Counted from the first letter of the stretch, positions 48,794 through 58,572 are shown. The stretch: DNA of 64,000 bases from Burkholderiaceae bacterium (GCA_023266335.1 JAHFQJ010000006.1:1-64000), one strand, 5' to 3'. Notes: generated by a model from the sequence alone, not told the origin. Program-made: numbers and translations.

Positions 48794-49480
48794 GTGAATA
48801 AAACAAAAACATTAGCTGGTATTTTGTGCATTATATTTGCAGAGATGGCAGCTGCTAGCCCTCAAAAACCTGAAGCTAATTTTGATTATCATGTAATTCA
48901 TGACAAAACTACATCGATAGTCACAGGGTCAAAGCAAGCTATTAATAAAGTAGAAGTTGTTGAATTTTTTTCATATGGATGCGGACATTGCTTTGCTTTT
49001 GATCCCTACTTAAAATCTTGGGTAGAAAAAAACAAGCAAAATATAATTCTTAAGAGAGTTCCAGTTGGTTTTAATAAGGCTTATGAAAAATATCAAAAAT
49101 TATTTTATAGCCTAGAATCTATAGGCAAGTTAGAAGCATTACATGAGAAAACATTTAATGCTGTTCATCAAGAGAATAATCCATTACAGACAGACGATGA
49201 TATAACTAAATTTGCAAATAAAAATAACATTGATGCAAAACAATTATTAGCTGTTTATCATTCATTTAGTATTGCGGCTAAAGCTAAACAAGCTTCAAAA
49301 ATAGCTGATGATTACCAAATTGATGGAGTGCCTACTGTTTTAATAGGCGGCAAGTATGTAACTTCATCGCAAATGGTGGGCGGCAGAGATGAGGTATTGC
49401 AAGTTATGGATTATTTAGTAAATCTATCTAAGAAAAATAATAGCAATAATGATAATTCAACTGATAAAAAATCTAAATAA
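48794..49480 (+). CDS. dsbA: Thiol:disulfide interchange protein DsbA
   Basis: Periplasmic oxidase that introduces disulfide bonds into exported proteins. It starts with GTG; GGAG lies upstream. Residues 1-21 are a signal peptide (TLAGILCIIFAEMAAA). The active site is CGHC with Cys63 and Cys66 in VEFFSYGCGHCFAFDP, and the cis-Pro is in DGVPTVLIGG. Length is 228 residues. The last 15 or so residues are an Asn/Asp/Lys-rich tail (NNSNNDNSTDKKSK) with no counterpart in the family. Confidence 0.95.
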   Translation: MNKTKTLAGILCIIFAEMAAASPQKPEANFDYHVIHDKTTSIVTGSKQAINKVEVVEFFSYGCGHCFAFDPYLKSWVEKNKQNIILKRVPVGFNKAYEKYQKLFYSLESIGKLEALHEKTFNAVHQENNPLQTDDDITKFANKNNIDAKQLLAVYHSFSIAAKAKQASKIADDYQIDGVPTVLIGGKYVTSSQMVGGRDEVLQVMDYLVNLSKKNNSNNDNSTDKKSK

Positions 49481-49503
49481 AGTCTAATTAATTAGGAGTC
49501 AAA

Positions 49504-49681
49504 AATGGCTAAATTTGAAATAAAAAAAACTGTGAATAATAAATTTTACTTCATACTGAAAGCTAAAAATGGAGAAATAATATTGCAAAGTGAAACCTAT
49601 CACTCAAAGCAAGGTGCAGAAAATGCTATAGACTCAATTAAAGAAAATGCTCCAATTGCAACTATAGATGACCAAACTTAA
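49504..49681 (+). pseudogene. DUF1508 (YegP-like) protein gene with a single-base frameshift
   Basis: AGGAG precedes an ATG at 49504. The frame reads MAKFEIKKTVNNKFYFILK and then stops within two codons. In the next frame the family sequence resumes exactly, AKNGEIILQSETYHSKQG and DSIKENAP, to a TAA at 49681. One extra A in the AAAA run at 49558-49561 explains it. Restored, the protein would be 58 residues, one DUF1508 unit, a small beta-rich domain of unknown function. Either the gene is freshly inactivated, or the base count is wrong, or slippage during transcription restores the frame. Confidence 0.8.
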
Positions 49682-49854
49682 TATCAATTATGTTTACCTT
49701 ATTGCTTGTTAATCAGCTAATTTGACAACATTAAGGTACTGGATAAAGCTAACTGGTTAAAACTGCGCTCATTCCCCCTTATTTAAAATACTTATATGCA
49801 TTGCAAAAAATATGCTACAATACGCCATTAGATCTGCATAAATAATTATAATCT

Positions 49855-50337
49855 ATGTTATCTCCTCAAGCTTTAAAAAAAATTGATATAGAAATTGCCA
49901 AGTATCCTATGGAACAAAGGCAATCTGCCGTAATGTCTGCACTTGCAATTGCACAAAAAGAAGTTGGGCATGTTTCGCCTGAAGTAATTGAATTTATTGC
50001 TGATTATCTGCATATGCCAGCGATTTGGGTACAAGAAGTTTCCACTTTTTATAATATGTATGATAATTCTTCTGTAGGTAAATATAAACTTACAGTTTGT
50101 ACTAATTTACCATGTGCATTATCAGGTGCAGATGAAGCCGCAAATCATTTAAAACAAAAACTAGGCATTGATTTTGGTCAAACTACAGCATGTGGAACAT
50201 TTACACTTAAAGAAGGTGAATGTATGGGAGCATGCGGCGATGCTCCTGTATTATTAGTAAATAACGAACGTATGTGCAGTTTCATGAAAAATGATAAGCT
50301 TGATGATTTAATTAATGAATTAAAAAATAACAACTAA
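49855..50337 (+). CDS. nuoE: NADH-quinone oxidoreductase subunit E
   Basis: Subunit of the NADH dehydrogenase module of complex I, carrying the [2Fe-2S] cluster N1a. The 160 residues contain the four ligands Cys82, Cys87 (VCTNLPCALSG), Cys123 and Cys127 (KEGECMGACGDAP). The thioredoxin-like fold sequence WVQEVSTFYNMYD is also present. It is followed by nuoF after 40 bp. nuoA-D, which should precede it, are absent. Confidence 0.97.
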   Translation: MLSPQALKKIDIEIAKYPMEQRQSAVMSALAIAQKEVGHVSPEVIEFIADYLHMPAIWVQEVSTFYNMYDNSSVGKYKLTVCTNLPCALSGADEAANHLKQKLGIDFGQTTACGTFTLKEGECMGACGDAPVLLVNNERMCSFMKNDKLDDLINELKNNN

Positions 50338-50377
50338 ATTTATAAAATATAACTCTGCTTTTAATTAAGATAAAATT

Positions 50378-51664
50378 ATGACTTGCTTACATCAAAGACA
50401 TATAAATCCAGTTCTTTTAGCTAATTTAGATGGTAATAATTGGGATATTGACAGCTATGAAAAAAGAGGTGGCTATGCTCAATTAAGAAAAATTCTAGAA
50501 AATCAAGTTTCTCAAGACGAAATAATTGCTATTATGAAAACATCCGGACTGCGCGGTCGTGGCGGTGCAGGTTTTCCTACGGGTTTAAAATGGAGTTTCA
50601 TGCCGCGTAATTTGCCGGGGCAAAAATATCTTGTATGTAACTCAGATGAGGGCGAGCCAGGTACTTTCAAAGATAGAGATTTAATCCGCTATAATCCGCA
50701 TTCTATTATCGAGGGCATGATAATCGCCGGATATACAATGGGAATTGATATTGGTTATAATTATATTCATGGAGAAATTTGGGCTGAATATAAACGCTTT
50801 GAAGAAGCATTAGAGCAAGCCAGAGATAAGGGCTATCTTGGCAAAAGTATTATGAATTCAGGCTTCAGTTTTGATTTATATGCTCATCATGGTTATGGTG
50901 CTTATATTTGTGGCGAAGAAACAGCTTTATTAGAATCATTAGAAGGTAAAAAAGGACAGCCAAGATTTAAGCCCCCATTCCCTGCCAGCTTTGGGTTATA
51001 TGGCAAACCAACTACGATTAATAATACAGAAACCTTTGCTTGTGTGCCATTTATTTTAGCCATGGGTGGGGAAGAATATTTAAATTTAGGCAAACCTAAT
51101 AATGGCGGAACTAAAATATTTTCAGTATCTGGTGATGTAAAATATCCAGGCAACTACGAAATTCCAATGGGTACTCCATTTAGTAAATTATTAGAATTAG
51201 CTGGCGGGATGCGAGATGAAATACCATTAAAAGCTGTAATTCCCGGTGGTTCTTCTGCACCTGTAGTGCCGTCTGAGATTATGATGAGTTTGACTATGGA
51301 TTATGACTCAATTGCTAAGGATGGCGGTTCAATGTTGGGTTCAGGGGCAGTTATTGTAATGAATAATACACGCTGCATGGTAAAATCTTTACTGCGCTTA
51401 TCATATTTTTATTATGAGGAATCTTGCGGGCAATGCACACCGTGCCGTGAAGGTACAGGCTGGCTGTGGCGTATTATTGACCGTATAGAACATGGAGAAG
51501 GCAGACCACAGGATTTAGATTTATTAAATGATATTGCCGGCAATATTCAAGGGCGTACTATTTGTGCATTAGGCGATGCAGCGGCTATGCCGGTTCGAGG
51601 TATGCTTAAGCATTATTGGAAAGAATTTGAATATCATATTCATAATAAAAAATGTTTAGTATAA
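50378..51664 (+). CDS. nuoF: NADH-quinone oxidoreductase subunit F
   Basis: NADH- and FMN-binding subunit of complex I, with the [4Fe-4S] cluster N3. Seen: the nucleotide-binding [20 protein letters not shown] near residue 60, the FMN region [42 protein letters not shown], and the cluster motif [14 protein letters not shown] near residue 350. The 428-residue length is normal. A coq7 gene in the opposite direction follows after a 100-bp gap with a weak hairpin (AGCAG/CTGCT), so nuoG-N are not linked. Confidence 0.97.
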   Translation: MTCLHQRHINPVLLANLDGNNWDIDSYEKRGGYAQLRKILENQVSQDEIIAIMKTSGLRGRGGAGFPTGLKWSFMPRNLPGQKYLVCNSDEGEPGTFKDRDLIRYNPHSIIEGMIIAGYTMGIDIGYNYIHGEIWAEYKRFEEALEQARDKGYLGKSIMNSGFSFDLYAHHGYGAYICGEETALLESLEGKKGQPRFKPPFPASFGLYGKPTTINNTETFACVPFILAMGGEEYLNLGKPNNGGTKIFSVSGDVKYPGNYEIPMGTPFSKLLELAGGMRDEIPLKAVIPGGSSAPVVPSEIMMSLTMDYDSIAKDGGSMLGSGAVIVMNNTRCMVKSLLRLSYFYYEESCGQCTPCREGTGWLWRIIDRIEHGEGRPQDLDLLNDIAGNIQGRTICALGDAAAMPVRGMLKHYWKEFEYHIHNKKCLV

Positions 51665-51764
51665 AACATATAGGCAGAAATCATAATATAAATTCTTCTT
51701 GTGATAAGTATAAAAATAGCAGTGTAGAAGCTGCTTTAGTTTTATCAGATCTATTTATTGCTGG

Positions 51765-52445
51765 TTAGACATAATATGCAACTATTGTCATAACCTTTGC
51801 CATTCCCTTCATCATAAACGTAATTAATTCCGGCAATGTATTTGCCCCAATTTGCTTGGCATAGTTTGCGTGTTCTGCTTCGTCTTGTGCCATTTTTTCT
51901 ACAATTTTTTTAGATAAAATGTCCTCTTGAGGTAATTTATCCAAATGGCTTCTTAGGTGTGACTCAACTTGCTTTTCTGTTTCAGCGGCAAATGCTAAAC
52001 TTGAAGCATCACTAACTTTGCTGACTGCTAAACCTAATGCAAATGCACCTGAATACCATAGCGGATTTAAATAACTTGTATGAGAATTTAAATGTTGTAA
52101 ACGCATATAGCATAAGTTTAAATGTTCTATTTCTTCTAGTTCTGCTTTTTTTAGAAAATTTATAACATTAAAATCTTTAGCGCCAAACTGCTGACCTTTA
52201 TATAAAGCTTGAGCGCAAACTTCGCCTACATGGTTAACTCTCATTAAACCTGCACTATGTTTTTTTTGTATATCTGTTAATTTTTTATCATTATTATGGA
52301 TTTGATTGTTATCCATACTAAATTTATCATAAATAATATTATCAGTTGATGATGTATATTCAGATTCATTTTGTGCTATAGGAATATTATGTATTATTCT
52401 TACAAAATCATCTATCGTTGTTATTAGTTTATCGATATTAAACAT
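51765..52445 (-). CDS. coq7: Demethoxyubiquinone hydroxylase Coq7
   Basis: Carboxylate-bridged di-iron monooxygenase that performs the C6 hydroxylation in ubiquinone synthesis. Iron ligands are visible in GLMRVNHVGEVCAQALY, KAELEEIEHLNLC, AAETEKQVESHL and AQDEAEHANYA. The 226 residues exceed typical Coq7 because of a polar insertion at about residues 25-54 (Asn/Asp/Ser-rich). It stands alone, convergent with nuoF, and adds to the ubiquinone theme of the UbiH-type gene at 43.3 kb. Confidence 0.93.
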   Translation of the reverse strand: MFNIDKLITTIDDFVRIIHNIPIAQNESEYTSSTDNIIYDKFSMDNNQIHNNDKKLTDIQKKHSAGLMRVNHVGEVCAQALYKGQQFGAKDFNVINFLKKAELEEIEHLNLCYMRLQHLNSHTSYLNPLWYSGAFALGLAVSKVSDASSLAFAAETEKQVESHLRSHLDKLPQEDILSKKIVEKMAQDEAEHANYAKQIGANTLPELITFMMKGMAKVMTIVAYYV

Positions 52446-52563
52446 TTTATATCCCCATAATTTAAATTACTTAACCTGCCAAATTTTGAACTGGAAACCA
52501 AATTAAAAACCTAACAGCTAATTTTACCAAGCGAGTAATTAATTTAATATTATAGCAAATTAT

Positions 52564-53241
52564 TTATACAATGAGCTTAGCTCGATATATTCCCCGTAAC
52601 GAGTTAAACCATAAAATAGATTTGCTATCTTTAAGCTCTTCTATTTTAATCGACCGGCATGATATAAGGTTATTATATAATAAATATTGGCGCATAGTTC
52701 CAGCAAGTAATCCATGAAGTACGGGCGGAGTAATGAATTGATTATTTTTATCTAAAATAGCAATATTTGCACGGCTGGCTTCAGTTATATACCCATATTT
52801 ATCATATAAAATTATATCACCAAGTTCTATATTGCTGTTTTCTTTGGTTCCTTGATATAAATTATCATGATAAATCCGCATAGTTGTTTTATTTATCCAA
52901 AATTCTTTATTGCTATCATTATATTCTATACATTTTTGAGATAAAACCAGATTTAGCTTATTATTATTTAATCCGTATAATGGCATATTATTAATAGGCT
53001 GCACAGTGTAAGTGATTTCTCCATTTTTATAGAATAATAATCTAAGGCAATATTTTATATTATTTTGATATTTATGATTTAACTCAAGGTGTAATTTATT
53101 AAAAATATTTAATATGTTTTGATATGATTTATAATTAAATCTTAAATTTTTAGCGCTATGATATAATCTTTGTATATGGTAGTTTTTTAGATATATGTTA
53201 TGACCATAATACAACATGGTTTCTAATAGTTGAAAATCCAT
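52564..53241 (-). CDS. pabC: Aminodeoxychorismate lyase-like class IV aminotransferase
   Basis: PLP enzyme of the branched-chain/D-amino acid transaminase fold, likely releasing p-aminobenzoate for folate. The 225 residues show LETMLYYGHNIYLKNYHIQRL, NKTTMRIYHDNLY with the likely PLP Lys, ITEASRANIAI, TPPVLHGLLAGTMRQYLL and the closing WFNSLRGIYRAKLI. These wordings match the PabC half of PabB-PabC fusions common in betaproteobacteria, here as a separate gene. It starts 16 bp after the copper chaperone gene, so they are co-transcribed. Confidence 0.8.
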   Translation of the reverse strand: MDFQLLETMLYYGHNIYLKNYHIQRLYHSAKNLRFNYKSYQNILNIFNKLHLELNHKYQNNIKYCLRLLFYKNGEITYTVQPINNMPLYGLNNNKLNLVLSQKCIEYNDSNKEFWINKTTMRIYHDNLYQGTKENSNIELGDIILYDKYGYITEASRANIAILDKNNQFITPPVLHGLLAGTMRQYLLYNNLISCRSIKIEELKDSKSILWFNSLRGIYRAKLIV

Positions 53242-53257
53242 TTTAATAAATAAAATT

Positions 53258-53710
53258 TTATTTTTCTGAATAATATATAGGTTTTACAGTTATATTAATA
53301 CGATGCTTAATAATACTATTTTTATCATCTTTAAAATATAATATTAGCGGAACTTGGTTGCCTGCTTGAAGTTTTTGCTTTAATCCAAATAACATGAGAT
53401 GATATGCACCATTGAGATTAGTAATTTTATCTTTTGGAATATTGACAAAATCAATCTCATGCATGTACATAGTGTTATTTTTTATTGACATAGTATGGAT
53501 TTCTGATTTAGATGCCAAAGAACTTTCTACTTTAAATAGTTTTAAATCTTTATTGGATTTTATACTTAAAAATATACCGCTGGCAGTTTGTTTTGCGACA
53601 GTTGCTCTTGCCCATGGATTGATAATAGTTAACTCATCAGAGTTTGCATATATATTATCAGAAATAATAATAGCTGTTATTATCAAAAAAAATCTTAAAA
53701 AAAACTTCAT
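53258..53710 (-). CDS. Periplasmic copper chaperone PCu(A)C
   Basis: Delivers Cu(I) to the CuA or CuB site of cytochrome oxidase. The 150-residue protein has a signal peptide (residues 1-22, FFLRFFLIITAIII...) and the family motif: His72 and Met74 (EIHTMSI), Met residues near 81-83, and HLM at 104-106 (GAYHLMLFGL). The opening INPWARATV of the mature protein is also typical. It is the first gene of a pair with pabC, with a repeat element just upstream. Confidence 0.9.
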   Translation of the reverse strand: MKFFLRFFLIITAIIISDNIYANSDELTIINPWARATVAKQTASGIFLSIKSNKDLKLFKVESSLASKSEIHTMSIKNNTMYMHEIDFVNIPKDKITNLNGAYHLMLFGLKQKLQAGNQVPLILYFKDDKNSIIKHRINITVKPIYYSEK

Positions 53711-53744
53711 AATTATTAGAATTGAGATTGTGGTTAATTTATAA

Positions 53745-53869
53745 TATACTAATTGCAGTTCATTTTACGGCGAGGCGCTAGGAATAAATTACGACGACTA
53801 TGTTTATTAGTACATTTAGGAGTAATTTAGACAACAACGAAGTTCGCAAATTAAAATACGACTAGTATA
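53745..53869 (+). mobile_element. MITE-like repeat, copy 6 (125 bp)
   Basis: Orientation as copy 1, beginning TATACTAATTGCAGTTCATT. The far terminus is diverged (AAATTAAAATACGACTAGTATA) and overlaps the end of the GspK gene, giving that gene its last codons (Lys-Ile-Tyr) and TAG stop. Confidence 0.72.
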
Positions 53870-54965
53870 TTTTGTTTGCTGATGAGCCTTCTAAGTACTC
53901 ATCAATGCTTTTAGTTAATTTATTAATGCGTGCAAATATTTTTTTTGAATATTTCCCCTGTTCTACTTTTCCATAAATATCCATATATTGTGTTTTTGTA
54001 TCTAAACAATTTTGTGCTGTATTGATGGAATTTGTATCAGAATAGCTAACTTGTAAATAGTTTACCACATCACTAATATTTGCAGCATATATATTTGGAT
54101 TATTTTTAAAGAAATCTGGTTTTCCCATAGTTGGAATTAGAGACTTCAAAATAATAGGTGCGGCAGTATTTGCATTTATTTTCACATCATAATCTAAAAA
54201 TGTAATATATTTATCTAATTTTTGAATATCCTCTTTAGTATAACCGACTCCTAATAAATCACTTGGGTATCTAAGATTAATTCCGCCTAATATTTTTATA
54301 AGCGACGGCTTTTGCTGCTCTTCTAATTCCAATATATTTAATTTAGGCAGAGTCATATTATAGCTTGAAAAAATATAATATACAGTTTGCCATGCCAAAT
54401 TTGGATCAATTTTTAAATTAGATAATAGATTTTTATATGCATAAAAGTATTTATCATTTAATCCGGCTGGAACTCTTCTGACTACATTTGTGCCTGCACT
54501 ATTATTTTGCCAATTAATAATGCTGTTTACATTAAATTTGCTTTGAGTATCTTCCATGTAGGCTGATAAATATATATATTCATTTTCTTCAACTATTTGA
54601 TTATCATATAATAAACTGCTTATGTTTAAATGATCAATTTTCCATATATTTTCTGCTGCATAATCAAAATCATTATTATCTGAACTAAGTGCTATTTTTG
54701 CCCATGATAATGCTCCTAAGCTTAATCCCTGAAGATTTTGCATAGTTTTTTGCTGTTTTACCCGAGTAATGATTAAATCTTGTTTATGAATAATATATGC
54801 AGCTAAAGAAGTAGTGACGGTTACAAGAAATAAAGCTAATATAATTGCCATTCCTTTTTTATTCATTTTATTTTTATACATAAATATGCTTTGAATATTT
54901 TGAAGCTTTATTTTAGTAAAATTTCCTGCTATGGTATTAAAATTTCCTGCTATGGTATTATGCAT
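53862..54965 (-). CDS. gspK: Type II secretion minor pseudopilin GspK-like protein
   Basis: Tip component of the T2SS pseudopilus by family. The frame allows 367 residues, but a start at Met29 (54881, MYKNKMNKKGMAIIL) or Met34 is likelier. The N-terminus then gives the prepilin form: short basic leader KKG, cleavage before Met, and a hydrophobic helix AIILALFLVTVTTSLAAYI. Further in are the GspK features MEDTQSKFNVNS, TLPKLNILELEE and VKINANTAAPIIL. No other gsp gene is in the window; pilC and pilB precede it. The end of the gene lies in a repeat element. Confidence 0.78.
   Translation of the reverse strand: MHNTIAGNFNTIAGNFTKIKLQNIQSIFMYKNKMNKKGMAIILALFLVTVTTSLAAYIIHKQDLIITRVKQQKTMQNLQGLSLGALSWAKIALSSDNNDFDYAAENIWKIDHLNISSLLYDNQIVEENEYIYLSAYMEDTQSKFNVNSIINWQNNSAGTNVVRRVPAGLNDKYFYAYKNLLSNLKIDPNLAWQTVYYIFSSYNMTLPKLNILELEEQQKPSLIKILGGINLRYPSDLLGVGYTKEDIQKLDKYITFLDYDVKINANTAAPIILKSLIPTMGKPDFFKNNPNIYAANISDVVNYLQVSYSDTNSINTAQNCLDTKTQYMDIYGKVEQGKYSKKIFARINKLTKSIDEYLEGSSANKIY
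54918..54960. repeat. Tandem duplication, 21-bp unit, two copies
   Basis: TTTCCTGCTATGGTATTAAA occurs twice in direct repeat with a 21-bp period. It encodes a repeated Asn-Thr-Ile-Ala-Gly-Asn-Phe in the possible 5' extension of the GspK frame. Because the period is a multiple of three the frame is kept, but the segment precedes the likely start. Confidence 0.8.
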
Positions 54966-55129
54966 GTTAAGTCAGGTATCCAGCATGCTTTAGGGGAATA
55001 ATAAGATATTGTACCTGATTTTATCTATCTGTGATTTTATATAGATAAAACTTATATGTAAAAATATCAGTGTGGGAAATAAAAAATATAAAGCATTATA
55101 TATGAAATAATTATCTTTACATTTTAATA

Positions 55130-56404
55130 TTAGAAAGCTTTACCAATACTAAAGAATGGTAAATACAGAGCAACTAAGATTGTACAAATAATTACCCCTA
55201 ATATCACAATAAGCAGAGGCTCAATTAAGGTAGACAAACTAGCAATTGATGTATCTACTTCTTCTTCATAAAAATCACCTACTTTATTAAGCATACTATC
55301 TAATGCACCTGACTCTTCTCCGCTTGCTACCATTTGTGTAACCATATTCGGAAATAATTGAGTTGCCCTCATAGCTACTGTTAGACTAGTTCCCTTGGTT
55401 ACATCGCTTTGAATGTTGTAGGTAGCTTTTTCATAATTAATATTACCAGATGCACCAGCTACAGATTCTAATGATTCAACAATTGGAATACCAGATGAAA
55501 ACATTGTACCTAAAGTACGGCTCCACCTTGCAATTGCAGCCTTTCTAATGATAGAACCAAATATAGGCAAAGAAAGCATCATTTTATCCTTTGCTTCTCT
55601 AAGTTTTTCAGATCTTTTAAGCTGAGCCTTTAATACAAAAATCATTACTATGGGGGCTGCTAAAATAAGCCATATATATCTTACCACAAAATCTGAAATA
55701 CTCATGATAATTAAAGTAGGAGCAGGTAATTCTGCACCGAATGAAGCAAAAATTTCTTTAAAAGTTGGAATAATAAATACCATTAAACCAACTACTATAA
55801 TAAATACCACAGCTAAAATAAAAATTGGGTATATCATAGCTTTTTTTAGTTTTGAAATCATGGCTAGATTTTTTTCTAAGTACGTAGCTAAACGTTCAAG
55901 TAAATTATCTAATACCCCAGTTTGTTCACCGGATTCTACAAGGTTGCAGTATAGCGTGTCAAAGTAATCAGGATGAGCTCTTAAAGAATTTGCAAAACTG
56001 CTTCCAGATTGAATATTTAACTTTACGTCATTAATTAATCTTGAAAATGCGGGATTTTCATGTCCTCTAGAAATAATATCCATTGCCTGCATTAACGGCA
56101 AGCCAGCTTTTAATAAAGTAGATAATTGACGGGTAAAATATGCTATATCTTTTCTACTAATTTTTCGTGGTCTAACTGTTCTAATTTTTTTAAGTTCAAT
56201 TGACATAAGCTGCTGTTTTTGCAGTATCTTCATTGCTTCTTTTTCATTTTTAGCACGAATTTCGCCATTAATAAAAGCTCCCTCAACATTACGAGCCTTC
56301 CATAAATAATCTATTTCCGTACTGCCTAAAGCAAGCTTAATTTTTGCTTTATTTAATTTATCATCACTTGGGGATGTCTGATTTTTGTTGTTATAACTAC
56401 TCAT
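55130..56404 (-). CDS. pilC: Type IV pilus inner-membrane protein PilC
   Basis: Inner-membrane platform of the type IV pilus machine that couples PilB/PilT to pilin movement. The 424 residues show the PilC/GspF double repeat: ISRKDIAYFTRQLSTLLKAGLPLMQAMDII in the first half and ARWSRTLGTMFSSGIPIVESLESV in the second. Three hydrophobic segments are visible (about 190-220, 240-260 and 395-420). The N-terminal YLWKARNVEGAFINGEIRAKNEKEA form is that of PilC rather than GspF. It follows pilB after 271 bp; pilD does not follow. Confidence 0.9.
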   Translation of the reverse strand: MSSYNNKNQTSPSDDKLNKAKIKLALGSTEIDYLWKARNVEGAFINGEIRAKNEKEAMKILQKQQLMSIELKKIRTVRPRKISRKDIAYFTRQLSTLLKAGLPLMQAMDIISRGHENPAFSRLINDVKLNIQSGSSFANSLRAHPDYFDTLYCNLVESGEQTGVLDNLLERLATYLEKNLAMISKLKKAMIYPIFILAVVFIIVVGLMVFIIPTFKEIFASFGAELPAPTLIIMSISDFVVRYIWLILAAPIVMIFVLKAQLKRSEKLREAKDKMMLSLPIFGSIIRKAAIARWSRTLGTMFSSGIPIVESLESVAGASGNINYEKATYNIQSDVTKGTSLTVAMRATQLFPNMVTQMVASGEESGALDSMLNKVGDFYEEEVDTSIASLSTLIEPLLIVILGVIICTILVALYLPFFSIGKAF

Positions 56405-56675
56405 ATTTTACCTTTTTATTTATTAGTATGGTATTTATAATCAAAATACTATAAATCTGATTGAGACAAGTATAGCATACTAGAGCTAAATTTTAAGTAC
56501 AACGGGCTATGGCAATTTATTATCACTTAGCTATAGTATAGTGAATTTTAGCTAAAGCTACAGTTATTACTTTATTCTTATATAAATCTGTATTAATATG
56601 CACACATTATTTTAAAATTGCAACTAACCTATTAAGATATTTTTAATATTTAAGCAATTATATATAATATTAGGA

Positions 56676-58442
56676 TTAAGAATTAGTTACTGATAAAATT
56701 TCTTCTAGGCTTGTGATGCCCTGCATTACCTTTAATAATCCAGACTCTCTTAATGAAAGTATCCCTTCCTTAGCCGCTTGCGTAGAAATATCCAAAACAC
56801 TTCCATGTGCTAAAATTATACGCTGCATTTCTTCACTAATTGGCATAATTTGATAAATACCAACACGCCCTTTATAGCCCATGTAGTTACATTCGTTGCA
56901 GCCTACAGCTTTATATGCTTTCCATGACTTATCTGCAATTTGTTCTGATTTAAACCCAGCATCTTCCAATGAAATTTCCGGATATTCCATTAGAACTTTA
57001 CAATGCTTACATAATCTGCGCGGTAAACGCTGTGCTGTAATTAAATGTACACTAGATGCAATATTAAAACTTGCTACGCCCATATTAGATAAACGCATAA
57101 GAGTGGATGGAGCATCATTAGTATGTAGTGTTGAAAATACTAAATGTCCTGTTTGAGCTGCCTTAATTGCTATGTCTGCTGTTTCAAGATCTCGAATCTC
57201 TCCTACCATTATTATATCCGGATCTTGACGTAAAAATGAGCGTAAAGCAGATGAAAAATTCAATCCAGCTTTTTCATTAATATTTACTTGATTAATACCA
57301 TGTACTTGAATTTCAACAGGATCTTCAGCTGTTGATATATTAATAGCCCCATTATTTAATATGCTTAGAAATGTATATAATGACACTGTTTTACCGCTTC
57401 CGGTAGGTCCTGTAACTAATACCATTCCATAAGGTCGGTTAATTGCTTCGGTAATAAGTTTTTTTTGCTTTTCCTCATATCCAAGAGCATCTATATTAAG
57501 TTTGCTGCTATGACCTTCTAAAATACGCATTACAACTTTTTCACCAAATACAGTGGGTAATGTTGAAACACGAAAATCAATGTTTTTAGGTCCGTCGCCG
57601 GAGGAATTATTTTGATTTACTATGCTATCTAGACTTATTTTCATACGCCCGTCTTGCGGAACACGTTTTTCAGATATATCAAGCTTTGATAAAACTTTAA
57701 TACGGGTAGAAAGTTTGTCTTTAATTTCAATAGGAGGCTGAGAAACTTCGTGAAGCATGCCGTCTATACGAAATCTAATTCGGTAATCTTTCTCAAAAGG
57801 TTCAAAATGTAAATCAGATGCTCCCATTTTAATTGCTTCTGCAAATATTTTTTGCAAGAATTTTACAGCTGGGCTATCATCAATATCACTTTCACTTCTT
57901 TTTAAAGTATTTGATATATTAGACTTTATATTTTCTTCATAGGCAATCTTTAATGCCATCTTAGAGAGCTGTTTTGCTGCTAAATTATTAATTTCCTCTT
58001 CTGTAGGCAGAGCCTTTAAAGGTTTTAAATCTTTATCAATAGCTAATACATTTTGTAGTTTCTCATGGTTTACTACGATAATATCTAAATTTAATTTTAA
58101 ACGCTGCTCTATTTTTTCTAATAATGTTTTATCAAGCGGATTACTCGTGGCTAATACTAACCTGTCATTACGTCTTGCTAATGGAATAATTTTAAGATTT
58201 TTTAAAAAAAGTGAATCAACCAGAGTTGGAGGCAATTTTTGGAGATCTACTCTATCCAAATCAAGTAAAGGCATTCCTGCGTTTGTGCTTATGAATTCTG
58301 CTAGCTCATCTGCATTAATTGCATTAATTTTTAATAAGCTATCTATTTCGGTAGATTTTTGTTCACTAATCATAGTAGTAATTTGTGAGCTTTGTTCTTG
58401 TGTTATTTTGCCTTTTTGGGTAAGTAAGGTTATTAAATTCAT
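56676..58442 (-). CDS. pilB: Type IV pilus assembly ATPase PilB
   Basis: Hexameric ATPase that powers pilus extension. The 588 residues have an N-terminal MshEN-type domain (about 1-140), SDLHFEPFEKDYRIRFRIDGMLHEV, Walker A GPTGSGKT at 345-352, DPVEIQVHGINQV, Walker B LRQDPDIIMVGEIRD and a four-Cys zinc site (CKHC ... CNECNY). The wording before Walker A is that of PilB rather than GspE. The 271-bp gap to pilC holds only a short TTAGCTA/TAGCTAA inverted repeat. Confidence 0.92.
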   Translation of the reverse strand: MNLITLLTQKGKITQEQSSQITTMISEQKSTEIDSLLKINAINADELAEFISTNAGMPLLDLDRVDLQKLPPTLVDSLFLKNLKIIPLARRNDRLVLATSNPLDKTLLEKIEQRLKLNLDIIVVNHEKLQNVLAIDKDLKPLKALPTEEEINNLAAKQLSKMALKIAYEENIKSNISNTLKRSESDIDDSPAVKFLQKIFAEAIKMGASDLHFEPFEKDYRIRFRIDGMLHEVSQPPIEIKDKLSTRIKVLSKLDISEKRVPQDGRMKISLDSIVNQNNSSGDGPKNIDFRVSTLPTVFGEKVVMRILEGHSSKLNIDALGYEEKQKKLITEAINRPYGMVLVTGPTGSGKTVSLYTFLSILNNGAINISTAEDPVEIQVHGINQVNINEKAGLNFSSALRSFLRQDPDIIMVGEIRDLETADIAIKAAQTGHLVFSTLHTNDAPSTLMRLSNMGVASFNIASSVHLITAQRLPRRLCKHCKVLMEYPEISLEDAGFKSEQIADKSWKAYKAVGCNECNYMGYKGRVGIYQIMPISEEMQRIILAHGSVLDISTQAAKEGILSLRESGLLKVMQGITSLEEILSVTNS

Positions 58443-58552
58443 GACATTACCTCTATGTTTATCTACTATTACTATTGATTATAATACATATTCTAATTTT
58501 TACATGTTATTTACTATATATGTAACACTTATAATAAATTAAATATATTTAC

Positions 58553-58572
58553 TATGCTAATCTGATTTCAAT
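58553..58572 (+). mobile_element. Possible solo terminus of the MITE-like repeat
   Basis: TATGCTAATCTGATTTCAAT matches 17 of 20 bases of the element end TATACTAATTGGATTTCAAT. The opposite end is not found nearby. It lies in the 384-bp gap between pilB and bamB, whose only other notable content is the palindromic repeat at 58712-58765. Confidence 0.35.

Noticed and set aside
55034-55051. GATTTTATATAGATAAAA shared with the rpsL-rpsG gap at 6911
   Set aside because: A simple A/T palindrome that can easily arise by chance in this composition; no wider similarity around it.
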